NCBI GenBank assembly: GCA_001799715.1
Contig: MGTZ01000007.1
Span: forward strand, 1 to 59,962
Reading direction: 5' to 3'
Source: Elusimicrobia bacterium GWB2_63_16
Lineage (GTDB): Bacteria; Elusimicrobiota; Elusimicrobia; Elusimicrobiales; UBA9959
DNA: 59,962 nt
Both the position numbers and the translations under genes were made by a program. The notes under the pieces are model-generated. The model had not been told where the DNA came from, did no database searches, and worked only from the letters and a program-made list of their open reading frames with translations. The first letter of the stretch is position 1. Every line of letters starts with the position of its first letter. This document shows positions 24,993-34,928 of the stretch, one piece after another.

Positions 24993-25748
24993 ATGGGCGG
25001 ACATTCTCACTGGGCCGGTATAAAGCACAAGAAAGCCATCACGGACGCCAAAAGAGGCAAGGTCTGGACCAAGATCATCAAGGAGATCGCCATCGCGGCC
25101 AAGGCCGGCGGCGGCAACCCCGACGACAACCCCCGCCTGCGCTCCGCTATCGCGGACGCGAAAGCCAGCAACATGCCGCTCGACAACGTCAAGCGCGCCA
25201 TCCGCCGCGGCACCGGCCAGGAACCCGGCGTCACCTACGAAGAAATAATTTACGAGGGCTACGGACCCGGCGGCATAGCCATCATCATCAACGTCACCAC
25301 CGACAGCAAGAACCGCGCCGCCAGCGAGATCCGCAAGATCCTCGACCAGCACGGCGGCAACATGGGCTCCACCGGCAGCGTGGGCTGGATGTTCGAACAG
25401 AAAGGCTATATCTCCGTGAAGAAAGAGGACGCCAAGGAAGACGAGCTGATGAACCTCGCGCTGGAGATCGGCGCAGAGGACTTCCGCTCCCCCGAAGGGT
25501 CCGAAGAGTACGAGATCATCACCGCGCCGGCCGATTTCGAAGCGGTCAAGGCGAAACTTACCGAGAAAAAGATCCCCCTCTCCTCCTCCGAGATCACGAT
25601 GCTCCCCAAGAACGAAGTGAACGTCGGAGAGGACAAAGCCGAACAGGTGGTCAAGCTGATGGACTCGCTGGAAGACCACGACGACGTACAGCAGGTCTAT
25701 TCCAACTTCAACATCCCCGACGCCATCCTCGCGAAGCTGGAGAAATAA
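24993..25748 (+). CDS. yebC: YebC/PmpR-family (TACO1-like) protein
   Basis: The 251-residue protein has the classic N-terminus GHSHWAGIKHKKAITDAKRGKVW, the NPRLRSAIADAKASNMPLDNVKRAI region, and the EEIIYEGYGPGGIAIIINVTTDSKNR motif. YebC proteins act as DNA-binding regulators in some species, and more recent work links them to translation of proline stretches. It sits directly upstream of ruvC (8-nt gap), the common yebC-ruvC-ruvA-ruvB arrangement, behind a good promoter and ribosome binding site. Confidence 0.97.
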   Translation: MGGHSHWAGIKHKKAITDAKRGKVWTKIIKEIAIAAKAGGGNPDDNPRLRSAIADAKASNMPLDNVKRAIRRGTGQEPGVTYEEIIYEGYGPGGIAIIINVTTDSKNRAASEIRKILDQHGGNMGSTGSVGWMFEQKGYISVKKEDAKEDELMNLALEIGAEDFRSPEGSEEYEIITAPADFEAVKAKLTEKKIPLSSSEITMLPKNEVNVGEDKAEQVVKLMDSLEDHDDVQQVYSNFNIPDAILAKLEK

Positions 25749-25756
25749 GCCTCCTG

Positions 25757-26272
25757 ATGAGGATCTTAGGCATAGACCCGGGTCTGGACAGGACCGGCTG
25801 GGCCGTCCTTCAAAAAGACGGCCCGGCCGCTCCCGCTCTGGCGGCGGCCGGGCTGATACATACGCCTAAGAACACCCCGCTGGAGAAGCGCCTGGCGGCC
25901 ATCTACTCCGAGCTCAGCGCCCTGATAAAAGCCCACACGCCCGCCGAGGCCGCGATAGAGGAAGTGTTCTTCTCCAAGCGCGCCGACACCCAGGCCAATA
26001 CCACCCACGCGCGCGGCGTGATACTGCTGGCCTGCGAGCACGGCGGGCTCCCGATCAGCGCCTACAATCCCAAGACCATCAAGAAGACCATCTCCGGCAA
26101 CGGCGCCGCCGAAAAGAAGCAGATGCAGCGCGTGGTGCAGATCACGCTGAACCTGGCCGCCATCCCCGAGCCCGACGACGTGGCCGACGCCATGGCCGCC
26201 GGCCTCTGCCACCTGCGCCTGGCCCCCTTCGCCCGCGCGCTGGCCGCCGCCCGGGGGCCCCGCAAATGCTAG
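25757..26272 (+). CDS. ruvC: Holliday junction resolvase RuvC
   Basis: The 171-residue RuvC endonuclease cuts Holliday junctions symmetrically at the end of recombinational repair. The acidic catalytic residues appear in ILGIDPG (D7), AIEEVFF (Glu near 67) and PDDVADAMAAGLCH (Asp pair near 138-142), and the NTTHARGVILLA segment is typical. It overlaps ruvA by 7 nt, so the RuvABC machinery is made from one transcript. Confidence 0.96.
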   Translation: MRILGIDPGLDRTGWAVLQKDGPAAPALAAAGLIHTPKNTPLEKRLAAIYSELSALIKAHTPAEAAIEEVFFSKRADTQANTTHARGVILLACEHGGLPISAYNPKTIKKTISGNGAAEKKQMQRVVQITLNLAAIPEPDDVADAMAAGLCHLRLAPFARALAAARGPRKC

Positions 26273-26874
26273 CCTACCTGCGCGGCCGCGTGGTCGCCAA
26301 GAGCGACGAGAGCGCCGTCATCGAGGTAAACGGCCTCGGCTATGAAGTTTTCCTCTGCTCCCCTTCGCTGGAGGCCCTCGGGCCCGAAGGCTCCCCGGCC
26401 GAACTTTTCCTGGCCGAATCCATCAGCATGTACGGCGGCACGGCCCTCTACGGCTTCCGCTCGAAGGAAGAGCAGCAGCTCTTCGACCTGCTGCGCGACG
26501 CGGTGCCCAACACCGGCGCCAAGAAAGCCCTGGACTACCTGGGCAAGGCCGTCAGGTCCATGCCCGATTTCTCCTCCGCCGTGGCCGCCAAGGACGCCAA
26601 GCGCCTTACCGCCATTTTCGGCTTCACCGCCAAGACCGCCGACAAGCTCATCCAGGCCCTCAAAGACAAAACGCTGCCCGGCGCCGGCGGCGCTTCCAGC
26701 GTGGCGGGCATTCCCTCGGGCGCCTACACGCAGGCGCTGGCCGCCCTGATAGGACTGGGCTTCAGGGCCGGCGAGGCCCGGGCCGCCCTCGAGGACGCCG
26801 CGGCCGAGGCCGGCGCAGGCGCCTCCACCGAAGCGGTCATACGCCTGGCGCTCAAGCGGCTCTCCCCCAAATAA
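26266..26874 (+). CDS. ruvA: Holliday junction branch migration protein RuvA
   Basis: The 202-residue protein has an N-terminal OB domain (MLAYLRGRVVAKSDESAVIEVNGLGYEVF), HhH motifs in the middle (LLRDAVPNTGAKKALDYL; LTAIFGFTAKTADKLI), and a C-terminal three-helix domain that binds RuvB. RuvA tetramers hold the four-way junction while RuvB drives branch migration. It overlaps ruvC and is followed 1 nt later by ruvB. The first HhH departs from the usual GVGPK form (VPNTGAKKAL). Confidence 0.93.
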   Translation: MLAYLRGRVVAKSDESAVIEVNGLGYEVFLCSPSLEALGPEGSPAELFLAESISMYGGTALYGFRSKEEQQLFDLLRDAVPNTGAKKALDYLGKAVRSMPDFSSAVAAKDAKRLTAIFGFTAKTADKLIQALKDKTLPGAGGASSVAGIPSGAYTQALAALIGLGFRAGEARAALEDAAAEAGAGASTEAVIRLALKRLSPK

Positions 26875-26875
26875 C

Positions 26876-27901
<1,026 letters not shown>

Positions 27902-27914
27902 TCTTCTACCGTTA

Positions 27915-29045
27915 ATGAAAAGACTCGCCGCCCTCCTGCTAGTATGCGCCTTTACGGCCCCGCCCCCCGCGGCCGCCGGCGCGGCGTCGCCCCGCATCCG
28001 CGTGGCCATCGCCCGCAACTCCCCCTCGCTCAAGCTCAAGACCGCCTCGCAGATCTACGTGCAGGAAATGCGTACCGGCCAGAAATTCATGCTGGTGCAG
28101 AACGCCAATTACGAAGTGCGCCCCCGCTCCGGCGGCATAGCCGTGGCGGGGCAGGAGCTCTCTTCCCCGGTGAAGCTGCTCGCCGCCGCGGGCCCTGAGC
28201 GAATACGCCTGGGCAAGCACCTCTACAAGGGCGACATCATCCTGCACGCCAACCAGGACGGCCGGCTGGACATCATAGAGGACCTCTCGCTGGAGGACTA
28301 CCTGTACGGCGTGCTCCCGGCCGAAATGAGCCCCGACTGGCCGCTGGAGGCGCTCAAGGCGCAGGCCGTGGCGTCGCGCACCTACGCGATGCGCTATATC
28401 AATCCCGCCAAACCCTACGACGTTACCAACGGAGTGGAAACGCAGGTCTATAACGGCACCTCAAGGATCAACCCGCGCATCATAGAAGCGGTGGACTCGA
28501 CTCGCGGCGAGGTGCTGAAATACAAGGGTTCGCTGGTCCGGGCCTATTTTCACGCGGCCTGCGGCGGCCATACGGCCAGCGCCAAGGCCGCCTGGGGCGA
28601 GACTGTTACGAAGCCGCTGTACGGCGTGGCCGACCCTTTCTGCAAACCCTCGCGGCATTCGCGCTGGGAATATTTCCTTTCCGCCAAGGAACTCCTCAAG
28701 TTCATACAGGCCCAGAGTTCCACGGCCCTGAAGGTGGCCGGCCTGAAGATACACCAGAAGGACCGCTCGGGCAGGGCGCTATCGCTGCGGGTCGCTACGG
28801 ACCAGGGCTACAAGACAGTGCAGGCCTCGGAGATGCGCAAGCGCTTCGGCACTTTCGAATTCCGCAGCACCTTCCTCACCTCCATCAGGGCGGTCAGCGG
28901 CGGCTACGAGATCTCGGGGCGCGGCTGGGGGCACGGCGTAGGCATGTGCCAGGAAGGCGCCAAGTACATGGCCTACAAAGGCCGCGGCTACACCCGGATA
29001 CTGCGCCACTATTACCCCGGCGCCTCGATAACACAACATGACTGA
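27915..29045 (+). CDS. SpoIID/LytB-domain protein (peptidoglycan-acting)
   Basis: The 376-residue protein has a signal peptide (MKRLAALLLVCAFTAPPPAAAG) and a full SpoIID domain: LEDYLYGVLPAEMSPDWPLEALKAQAVASRTYA near residues 127-158, with the Glu of PAEM as the likely catalytic residue. FHAACGGHTASA follows, and the C-terminal GRGWGHGVGMCQEGAKYMA. SpoIID is a lytic transglycosylase that cleaves denuded glycan strands; outside spore formers such proteins act in wall remodelling. It lies between ruvB (13-nt gap) and queA (8-nt overlap). Confidence 0.93.
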   Translation: MKRLAALLLVCAFTAPPPAAAGAASPRIRVAIARNSPSLKLKTASQIYVQEMRTGQKFMLVQNANYEVRPRSGGIAVAGQELSSPVKLLAAAGPERIRLGKHLYKGDIILHANQDGRLDIIEDLSLEDYLYGVLPAEMSPDWPLEALKAQAVASRTYAMRYINPAKPYDVTNGVETQVYNGTSRINPRIIEAVDSTRGEVLKYKGSLVRAYFHAACGGHTASAKAAWGETVTKPLYGVADPFCKPSRHSRWEYFLSAKELLKFIQAQSSTALKVAGLKIHQKDRSGRALSLRVATDQGYKTVQASEMRKRFGTFEFRSTFLTSIRAVSGGYEISGRGWGHGVGMCQEGAKYMAYKGRGYTRILRHYYPGASITQHD

Positions 29046-30084
29046 ACAGGCCCTTAAAGAATTCTCCTCGCTCGACATCGACCCGCTCATCGCCGACCGG
29101 CCCGCCGAGCCGCGCGACTCGTCGAGGCTGCTGGTAGTGGACAAAGCCGCCGGCGCGCTCGCCCACCGCCGCTTCCGCGACCTGGCGGACCTGCTGGGCC
29201 CGCGCGACCTGCTGGTGCTCAACCGCAGCAAGGTCTGGAAGGCCCGCCTGGCCGCCCACAAAGCTACCGGCGGCAGGTCGGAGATACTGCTGATGGCCCC
29301 CGCCGCGCCCGGCGGCCTGGTCTGGACCGGCCTCTGCCGCAAGATACAGCCCGGCCAGACGCTCGACTGCGCCGGCGGGGCCAGGGCCGAATGCCTGGCG
29401 CGCAACGCCGACGGCGGCTACACTTTCCGCTTCTCCGTGCCGGTGGACGAGGCGTACCTCGACGCCAACGGCGCGGTGCCGCTGCCGCAGTATATCCTCA
29501 ACGCCCGCAAGCGCCTCGGGGCCGAGGCTCCGGCCGACGAGGAGAAGTACCAGACGGTCTACGCGGCCGAGGCCGGCTCCATCGCCGCCCACACGGCCGG
29601 CTTCCATTTCACGCCGGAGCTGTTCGAGCGCCTGGAGGCGGCCGGCGTCAAAAAGACTTTCGTCACGCTGCACATAGGCTGGGGCACCTTCAAGATGGTG
29701 CGCGACGACGACCCCGCCTCGCACGTGATGCTGGAAGAGGCCTGCGAGGTTTCCGCGGATACCGCGGCGCTCATCAACGCCCACCGCGCCGCCGGCGGCC
29801 GCGTGATAGCGGTAGGCACCTCCTCCATGCGCACGCTGGAGACTTTTTCGGACGAGGCCGGCGAGGTGAAGGCGGGCAGCGGCAAGGCCGGCCTGTTCAT
29901 CATGCCGGGGCACAAGTTCAAGGTGGCGGGCGCCTTTATCACCAACCTGCACGTGCCCGACTCCGCCCCCCTCTACATGACCGCCGCCTTCGCCGGCCGC
30001 GACCTCCTCTTTAAAGCCTACTCCGAAGCCGTTAAGGAAAAATACCGCTTCTACTCCTACGGCGACTCGATGCTGATATGTTAA
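29038..30084 (+). CDS. queA: S-adenosylmethionine:tRNA ribosyltransferase-isomerase QueA
   Basis: The 348-residue enzyme transfers and isomerises the ribosyl part of SAM onto preQ1 at position 34 of tRNA, giving epoxyqueuosine. Motifs seen are IADRPAEPRDSSRLLVVD, DLLVLNRSKVWKARL, VPLPQYI, QTVYAAEAGSIAAHTAGFHF, and THVGWGTFK-like LHIGWGTFKMVR. It pairs with tgt 368 nt downstream; the gap holds palindromic element B. Confidence 0.96.
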   Translation: MTEQALKEFSSLDIDPLIADRPAEPRDSSRLLVVDKAAGALAHRRFRDLADLLGPRDLLVLNRSKVWKARLAAHKATGGRSEILLMAPAAPGGLVWTGLCRKIQPGQTLDCAGGARAECLARNADGGYTFRFSVPVDEAYLDANGAVPLPQYILNARKRLGAEAPADEEKYQTVYAAEAGSIAAHTAGFHFTPELFERLEAAGVKKTFVTLHIGWGTFKMVRDDDPASHVMLEEACEVSADTAALINAHRAAGGRVIAVGTSSMRTLETFSDEAGEVKAGSGKAGLFIMPGHKFKVAGAFITNLHVPDSAPLYMTAAFAGRDLLFKAYSEAVKEKYRFYSYGDSMLIC

Positions 30085-30149
30085 TAGATCAACTCGAGCC
30101 GCGAGATGCCGAGTCGTGGGCTTGGCTGCTGGATGATGTTCGGTGGTTT

Positions 30150-30318
30150 ACCATATGGGCAGGAACGCAAAACCGCCGTCACTGCGGTGTCGCTGCGCTC
30201 CACCCGCACACCGTGCTCGCGGCTGCCCGTCTCGGCCCTCGCGCTATGCAAGCTCGGGACGCAGAAAGTGTCGCTTCGCTCCACCCCGACAGGCTTTTGC
30301 TAACCCTGCCCATATGGT
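30150..30318 (-). repeat. Palindromic intergenic element B (queA-tgt gap)
   Basis: This 169-bp element carries perfect 14-bp terminal inverted repeats (30150-30163 and 30305-30318). Ninety nucleotides (30169-30258) are identical, in reverse complement, to 55655-55744 of element D. Read on the minus strand, its ends CAGGGTTAGCAAAAGCC and GGTTTTGCGTTCCTG match element A, whereas the flanks outside CAGG (ACCATATGGG/CCCATATGGT) are unrelated to A. A GGTGGAGCG-AGCGACAC motif occurs twice inside. A third copy of the arm (CTGCCCATATGGT) lies at 30399-30411, after a small palindrome at 30371-30392. No gene was seen in 30085-30452. Confidence 0.85.
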
Positions 30319-30370
30319 TCCCGCCAGTTTCTCACATGTTACATCCTGTTGCGGGAGAACGGCAGGCTGA

Positions 30371-30411
30371 CGAGGGTATGCCCTCGCCGGCCTAATGACT
30401 GCCCATATGGT
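30371..30411. repeat. Short palindrome plus third copy of element B arm
   Basis: CGAGGGTATGCCCTCG is followed by GCCGGCC (30371-30392), resembling the palindrome at 18691-18720. The arm motif CTGCCCATATGGT is repeated at 30399-30411 and followed by AGGCCGC, which also follows the right arm of element D. Confidence 0.55.
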
Positions 30412-30449
30412 AGGCCGCCAAGATTTTTAGCGCAGAAATTAAGGATTAA

Positions 30450-31592
<1,143 letters not shown>

Positions 31593-31623
31593 GGGCTTAT
31601 TATTAATATAAATAGAAATTTGT

Positions 31624-31629
31624 TAGAAT
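31624..31629 (+). promoter_or_regulatory. Likely -10 element of yajC-secDF operon
   Basis: TAGAAT follows an AT-rich stretch about 30 nt before the yajC ATG (31661), which has a GGAGGA ribosome binding site. The -35 is weak. Confidence 0.45.
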
Positions 31630-31660
31630 AGTACGCGTACAAGAAACCGACGGAGGAACA

Positions 31661-31936
31661 ATGAACCAGAACCCCGCACTCATGCAGCTCATCCCCTTTA
31701 TAGCGGTAGCCGTTATATTTTATTTCCTGCTTATCCGCCCCCAGCAGAAGCAGATGAAAGAGACCAAACTGATGCTCGACGCCCTGAAAGCCGGCGATAA
31801 GGTGATCACCCGCGGCGGCCTGATCGGGACCATTTCCTCCGTCAAAGAGGACGAAGTCGAGATAGAGATCTCCAAGGGCGTGAAGTCCTTTTTCACCCGC
31901 AGCGCCGTGGCCGCCATCATGGGCCAGGGCAAGTAA
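31661..31936 (+). CDS. yajC: Preprotein translocase accessory subunit YajC
   Basis: The 91-residue protein has one transmembrane helix (LIPFIAVAVIFYFLLIRPQQKQMKE) and a small cytosolic domain with LKAGDKVITRGGLIGTISSVKEDEVEIEI. YajC associates with SecD and SecF, encoded directly downstream, to assist Sec-dependent export. Length and motif are typical. Confidence 0.96.
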   Translation: MNQNPALMQLIPFIAVAVIFYFLLIRPQQKQMKETKLMLDALKAGDKVITRGGLIGTISSVKEDEVEIEISKGVKSFFTRSAVAAIMGQGK

Positions 31937-31954
31937 AGCAAAGGAGCATTGGAA

Positions 31955-33388
31955 ATGAACAAATTACACTGGAAAATAGGCACCGTTCTGGGCCTGCTTA
32001 TCCTTTCATTCTGGCTGCTGTACCCCAGCGTGGAATGGTATACCAAGACCAACGACGATCGCGCCAAGACCGAGGCGATGCGCATGCGCCCCAAGCGCAT
32101 CCTCAACCTGGGCCTGGACCTGCGCGGCGGCACCCACCTGCTGCTCGAGCTGGACGTGGAAAAGCTCGACAAGAAAGAGAAGCTTAACGACGCCATGGCC
32201 CGCGCCATAGAGATCATCCGCAACCGCGTCGACCAGTACGGCGTAGGCGAAACCCCGATCTCCCGCCAGGGCGAACGCTGGATCTCCGTGGACCTGCCCG
32301 GCATTTCCAATACCGAGGAGGCCGAGAACCTCATCGGCAAGACCGCGCTGCTCGAGTTCCGCCTGGTCAACACTTCCGACGCGGCGCAGGCCGTGCTCAA
32401 CAAGGTGGATGCCATGAGCGAGCCCCCCTTCGACAAGAAGGGCGTGCTGCTCCCCGAGATCGCCAAGCTGATGCCCAAGGGCGCCATCCTGCGCAAGGCC
32501 GCCCCCGGCCCCGAAGGCGAGCGCGCCCGCTTCTACGTGCTCGAGGGCGAAGTGCCGGTGACCGGCGCCTACCTTGAGAACGCCCGCATCGAGACCGACC
32601 AGCAGTTCGGCACCCCCTCCATCGGCTTCACCTTCAACAAGGAAGGCGGCCGGCTGTTCGAGAACTTCACCGGTGCCAACGTCAATAAGTACCTGGCCAT
32701 CGTGCTCGACGATGTCGTACACTCGGCCCCGGTCATCAAGAGCCGCATCGGCGGCGGCAGCGGCGTCATAGAGGGCTCCTTCACCATCGAAGAGGCCCGC
32801 AACCTGGCCATCATCCTGCGCGCCGGCGCCCTGCCCGCCCCGGTCAACATCATCGAGAAGCGCGTGGTCGGCCCCGGCCTGGGCGAGGACTCCATCAAGA
32901 AGGGCCTCACGGCCGCCGGCATCGGCTTCATCTTCGTCATCGCCTTCATGCTGGTCTACTACCGCGCGGGCGGCTTCGTAGCCGACATAGCGCTGGCCCT
33001 GAACTTCGTGTTCCTGGCCGCCGCGATGGCCTACTTCGGCGCCACGCTGACGCTGCCCGGCATCGCCGGCATCATCCTGTCGCTGGCGATGGCCATCGAC
33101 GCCAACGTACTCATCCTCGAGCGCATGCGCGAGGAACTGGCGCTGAGCAAGCCGGTGGCGATGATCATCCCGGTCTCGTTCGACAAGGCCTGGAGCGCCA
33201 TCCTGGACTCCAACGTGACCACCTGGATAGCGGCCATCTTCCTGTTCCAGTTCGGCTCCGGCCCGGTCAAGGGCTTCGCCGTCACGCTGACCATCGGTCT
33301 GCTCGTCGGTATGTTCACCTCGGTTTTCGTGACCAGGGTCGTATACGAATTCTGGCTCACTTCCAACCCCAAGGAGCTCAGCATATGA
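31955..33388 (+). CDS. secD: Protein translocase subunit SecD
   Basis: The 477-residue membrane protein has TM1 near residues 8-27, then the signature LNLGLDLRGGTHLLLELD. A periplasmic P1 region carries RVDQYGVGETPISRQGERWISVDLPGI, and there are five more transmembrane segments with AGIILSLAMAIDANVLILERMREEL near residue 375. With SecF it uses the proton gradient to complete pre-protein export. The ATG at 31955 is preferred over an in-frame TTG at 31949 because AAGGAG at 31941-31946 is properly spaced only for the ATG. It overlaps secF by 4 nt. Confidence 0.96.
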   Translation: MNKLHWKIGTVLGLLILSFWLLYPSVEWYTKTNDDRAKTEAMRMRPKRILNLGLDLRGGTHLLLELDVEKLDKKEKLNDAMARAIEIIRNRVDQYGVGETPISRQGERWISVDLPGISNTEEAENLIGKTALLEFRLVNTSDAAQAVLNKVDAMSEPPFDKKGVLLPEIAKLMPKGAILRKAAPGPEGERARFYVLEGEVPVTGAYLENARIETDQQFGTPSIGFTFNKEGGRLFENFTGANVNKYLAIVLDDVVHSAPVIKSRIGGGSGVIEGSFTIEEARNLAIILRAGALPAPVNIIEKRVVGPGLGEDSIKKGLTAAGIGFIFVIAFMLVYYRAGGFVADIALALNFVFLAAAMAYFGATLTLPGIAGIILSLAMAIDANVLILERMREELALSKPVAMIIPVSFDKAWSAILDSNVTTWIAAIFLFQFGSGPVKGFAVTLTIGLLVGMFTSVFVTRVVYEFWLTSNPKELSI

Positions 33389-34275
33389 TGGTACTCATCA
33401 AGAAGACCAATATTAACTTCATCAGCAAGCGCTTCATCTTCTTCGGCTTTTCGGCCCTGCTGATAGCCGTAAGCGCCGCGTCGATGGCCGTAAAAGGTCT
33501 GAACCTCGGGCTGGACTTCACCGGCGGCACGCTGCTGCAGGTAAAGTTCGAGCAGCCTGTCACCACCGCCCAGGTGCGCGAGGCCATGGCCAAAGCCGGC
33601 CTTGAGACCTCGATACAGAGCTTCACCGGGCGCAATGCCTACCAGATCAAGGTGAAGGGCACCCAGGAGAAGGTCAACGAGATCGCCGACAAGATGCTCG
33701 CCGGCTTTACCGCCTCCTTCCCCGGCAACACCTACACCGAGGAGAAGCGCGACTACGTGGGCCCCGTGGTGGGCCGCGACCTGGCCAAGAAGGCCCTGTT
33801 CGCCTTCGTGCTCTCGCTGTTCGGCATCATCGTCTACGTGGCGTTCCGCTTCTCCAACCCGGTCTGGGGCGCGGCCGGCGTGATAGCGCTGCTGCACGAC
33901 GTGTTCATAGCGGCCGGCGCCATGTCGGTGACCAACCGCGAGATCGACCTGGTGATAGTGGCCGCCCTGCTGACCATAGCCGGCTACTCCATCAACGACA
34001 CCATCGTCATCTTCGACCGCATGCGCGAGAACATCCGCATGTTCCCCAAGATGGCGCTCTCCCAGCTGGTCAACACCAGCATCAACGAGACGCTCAGCCG
34101 CACGCTGCTCACCAACCTCACCGTGCTGACCGTGGTGGCCGTGCTGTTCTTCGCCGGCGGCGAGGTCATCAACAACTTCGCCTTCTGCATGCTGGTGGGC
34201 TCCATCTTCGGCACCTACTCGACGATAGCTATCGCCACCCCGCTGGTCTACCAGTGGGAAGGCAAAGGCAAATAA
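33385..34275 (+). CDS. secF: Protein translocase subunit SecF
   Basis: The 296-residue protein has the SecF signature LGLDFTGGTLLQVKF near residue 48, a small periplasmic domain, and six transmembrane segments with TIAGYSINDTIVIFDRMRENIR and a NETLSRTLLTNLT motif. It starts inside the secD stop (ATGATG) and forms the SecDF complex. Confidence 0.96.
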   Translation: MMVLIKKTNINFISKRFIFFGFSALLIAVSAASMAVKGLNLGLDFTGGTLLQVKFEQPVTTAQVREAMAKAGLETSIQSFTGRNAYQIKVKGTQEKVNEIADKMLAGFTASFPGNTYTEEKRDYVGPVVGRDLAKKALFAFVLSLFGIIVYVAFRFSNPVWGAAGVIALLHDVFIAAGAMSVTNREIDLVIVAALLTIAGYSINDTIVIFDRMRENIRMFPKMALSQLVNTSINETLSRTLLTNLTVLTVVAVLFFAGGEVINNFAFCMLVGSIFGTYSTIAIATPLVYQWEGKGK

Positions 34276-34294
34276 AGCTGACGGCGGCAAGGTC

Positions 34295-34921
34295 ATGAGG
34301 AAGATAAAGAAGTTCAAGATCCCGGTCTACTCCTACGAGGTGCTGCGCAAGGCGCGCAAGCACCGCCTCGACCTTGCCTCCATAGGCCTGGCGGACGAAC
34401 AGGCCGTGCGCGAGCACGCCGCGGGCCTGGCGGCCGCGCTGGAACCCGCGGTGGTCTTCGAGTACCTCCCCCCGGAGGACGAGACCGCCGGGCGCATAGC
34501 CGGCGAGACCCGCCTGCCCATGACGGCCGGCATCCTGACGCTGGGCAGGAGCTTCGAGGAAAAGCTGGCCAACCCGCCCGACGAGACGCACAAGCGCCTG
34601 GCGCGCATAGCCGCGCAGGTCTTCATGCAGACCGCCGTCAGCGTGACGGCGGACCTCGCGGTGCGCGAGGCCGAGCCCGAAGGCTTCGAGCTCGGCCCCG
34701 CCATCTACATCGCCTCCTGCCCGGAGCCGGAACTGCCCCCGCAGGAAGCTACCGCCGTGCCGCTGTTCGAGAACGAACTGATCAAAGGCCTCTGCGAGCG
34801 CCTCGAGTCGGTCAAGATCGGCGTCTCTTTCGACACCGGCGCCTTCACCCCCAAATATTCCGCGGTCTTCGCCCTTCCCTGGCTCTCCAAGAAGAAGAAA
34901 AAAGCCGCGGCCAAAAAGTAG
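34295..34921 (+). CDS. Conserved-looking protein between secF and waaA, unknown
   Basis: The 208-residue predicted soluble protein has a basic N-terminus (MRKIKKFKIPVYSYEVLRKARKH) and a central region with AGILTLGRSFEEKLANPP then a helical LARIAAQVFMQTAVSVTADLAV. A C-terminal part contains FDTGAFTPKYSAVFALPW, and it ends in a lysine tail. The VYSYEVLRK start followed by a G-I-L-T-L-G strand is faintly reminiscent of vitamin B12-dependent methionine synthase activation-like proteins, but I cannot support that call. It lies in the same transcript as secDF and 7 nt ahead of the Kdo transferase gene. Confidence 0.65.
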   Translation: MRKIKKFKIPVYSYEVLRKARKHRLDLASIGLADEQAVREHAAGLAAALEPAVVFEYLPPEDETAGRIAGETRLPMTAGILTLGRSFEEKLANPPDETHKRLARIAAQVFMQTAVSVTADLAVREAEPEGFELGPAIYIASCPEPELPPQEATAVPLFENELIKGLCERLESVKIGVSFDTGAFTPKYSAVFALPWLSKKKKKAAAKK

Positions 34922-34928
34922 ACGCCCG

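Noticed and set aside
30078-30395. Open frame across the queA-tgt gap
   Set aside because: It runs through palindromic element B. The same peptide appears from element D only because the 90-nt DNA repeat is shared; there is no ribosome binding site or recognisable protein.
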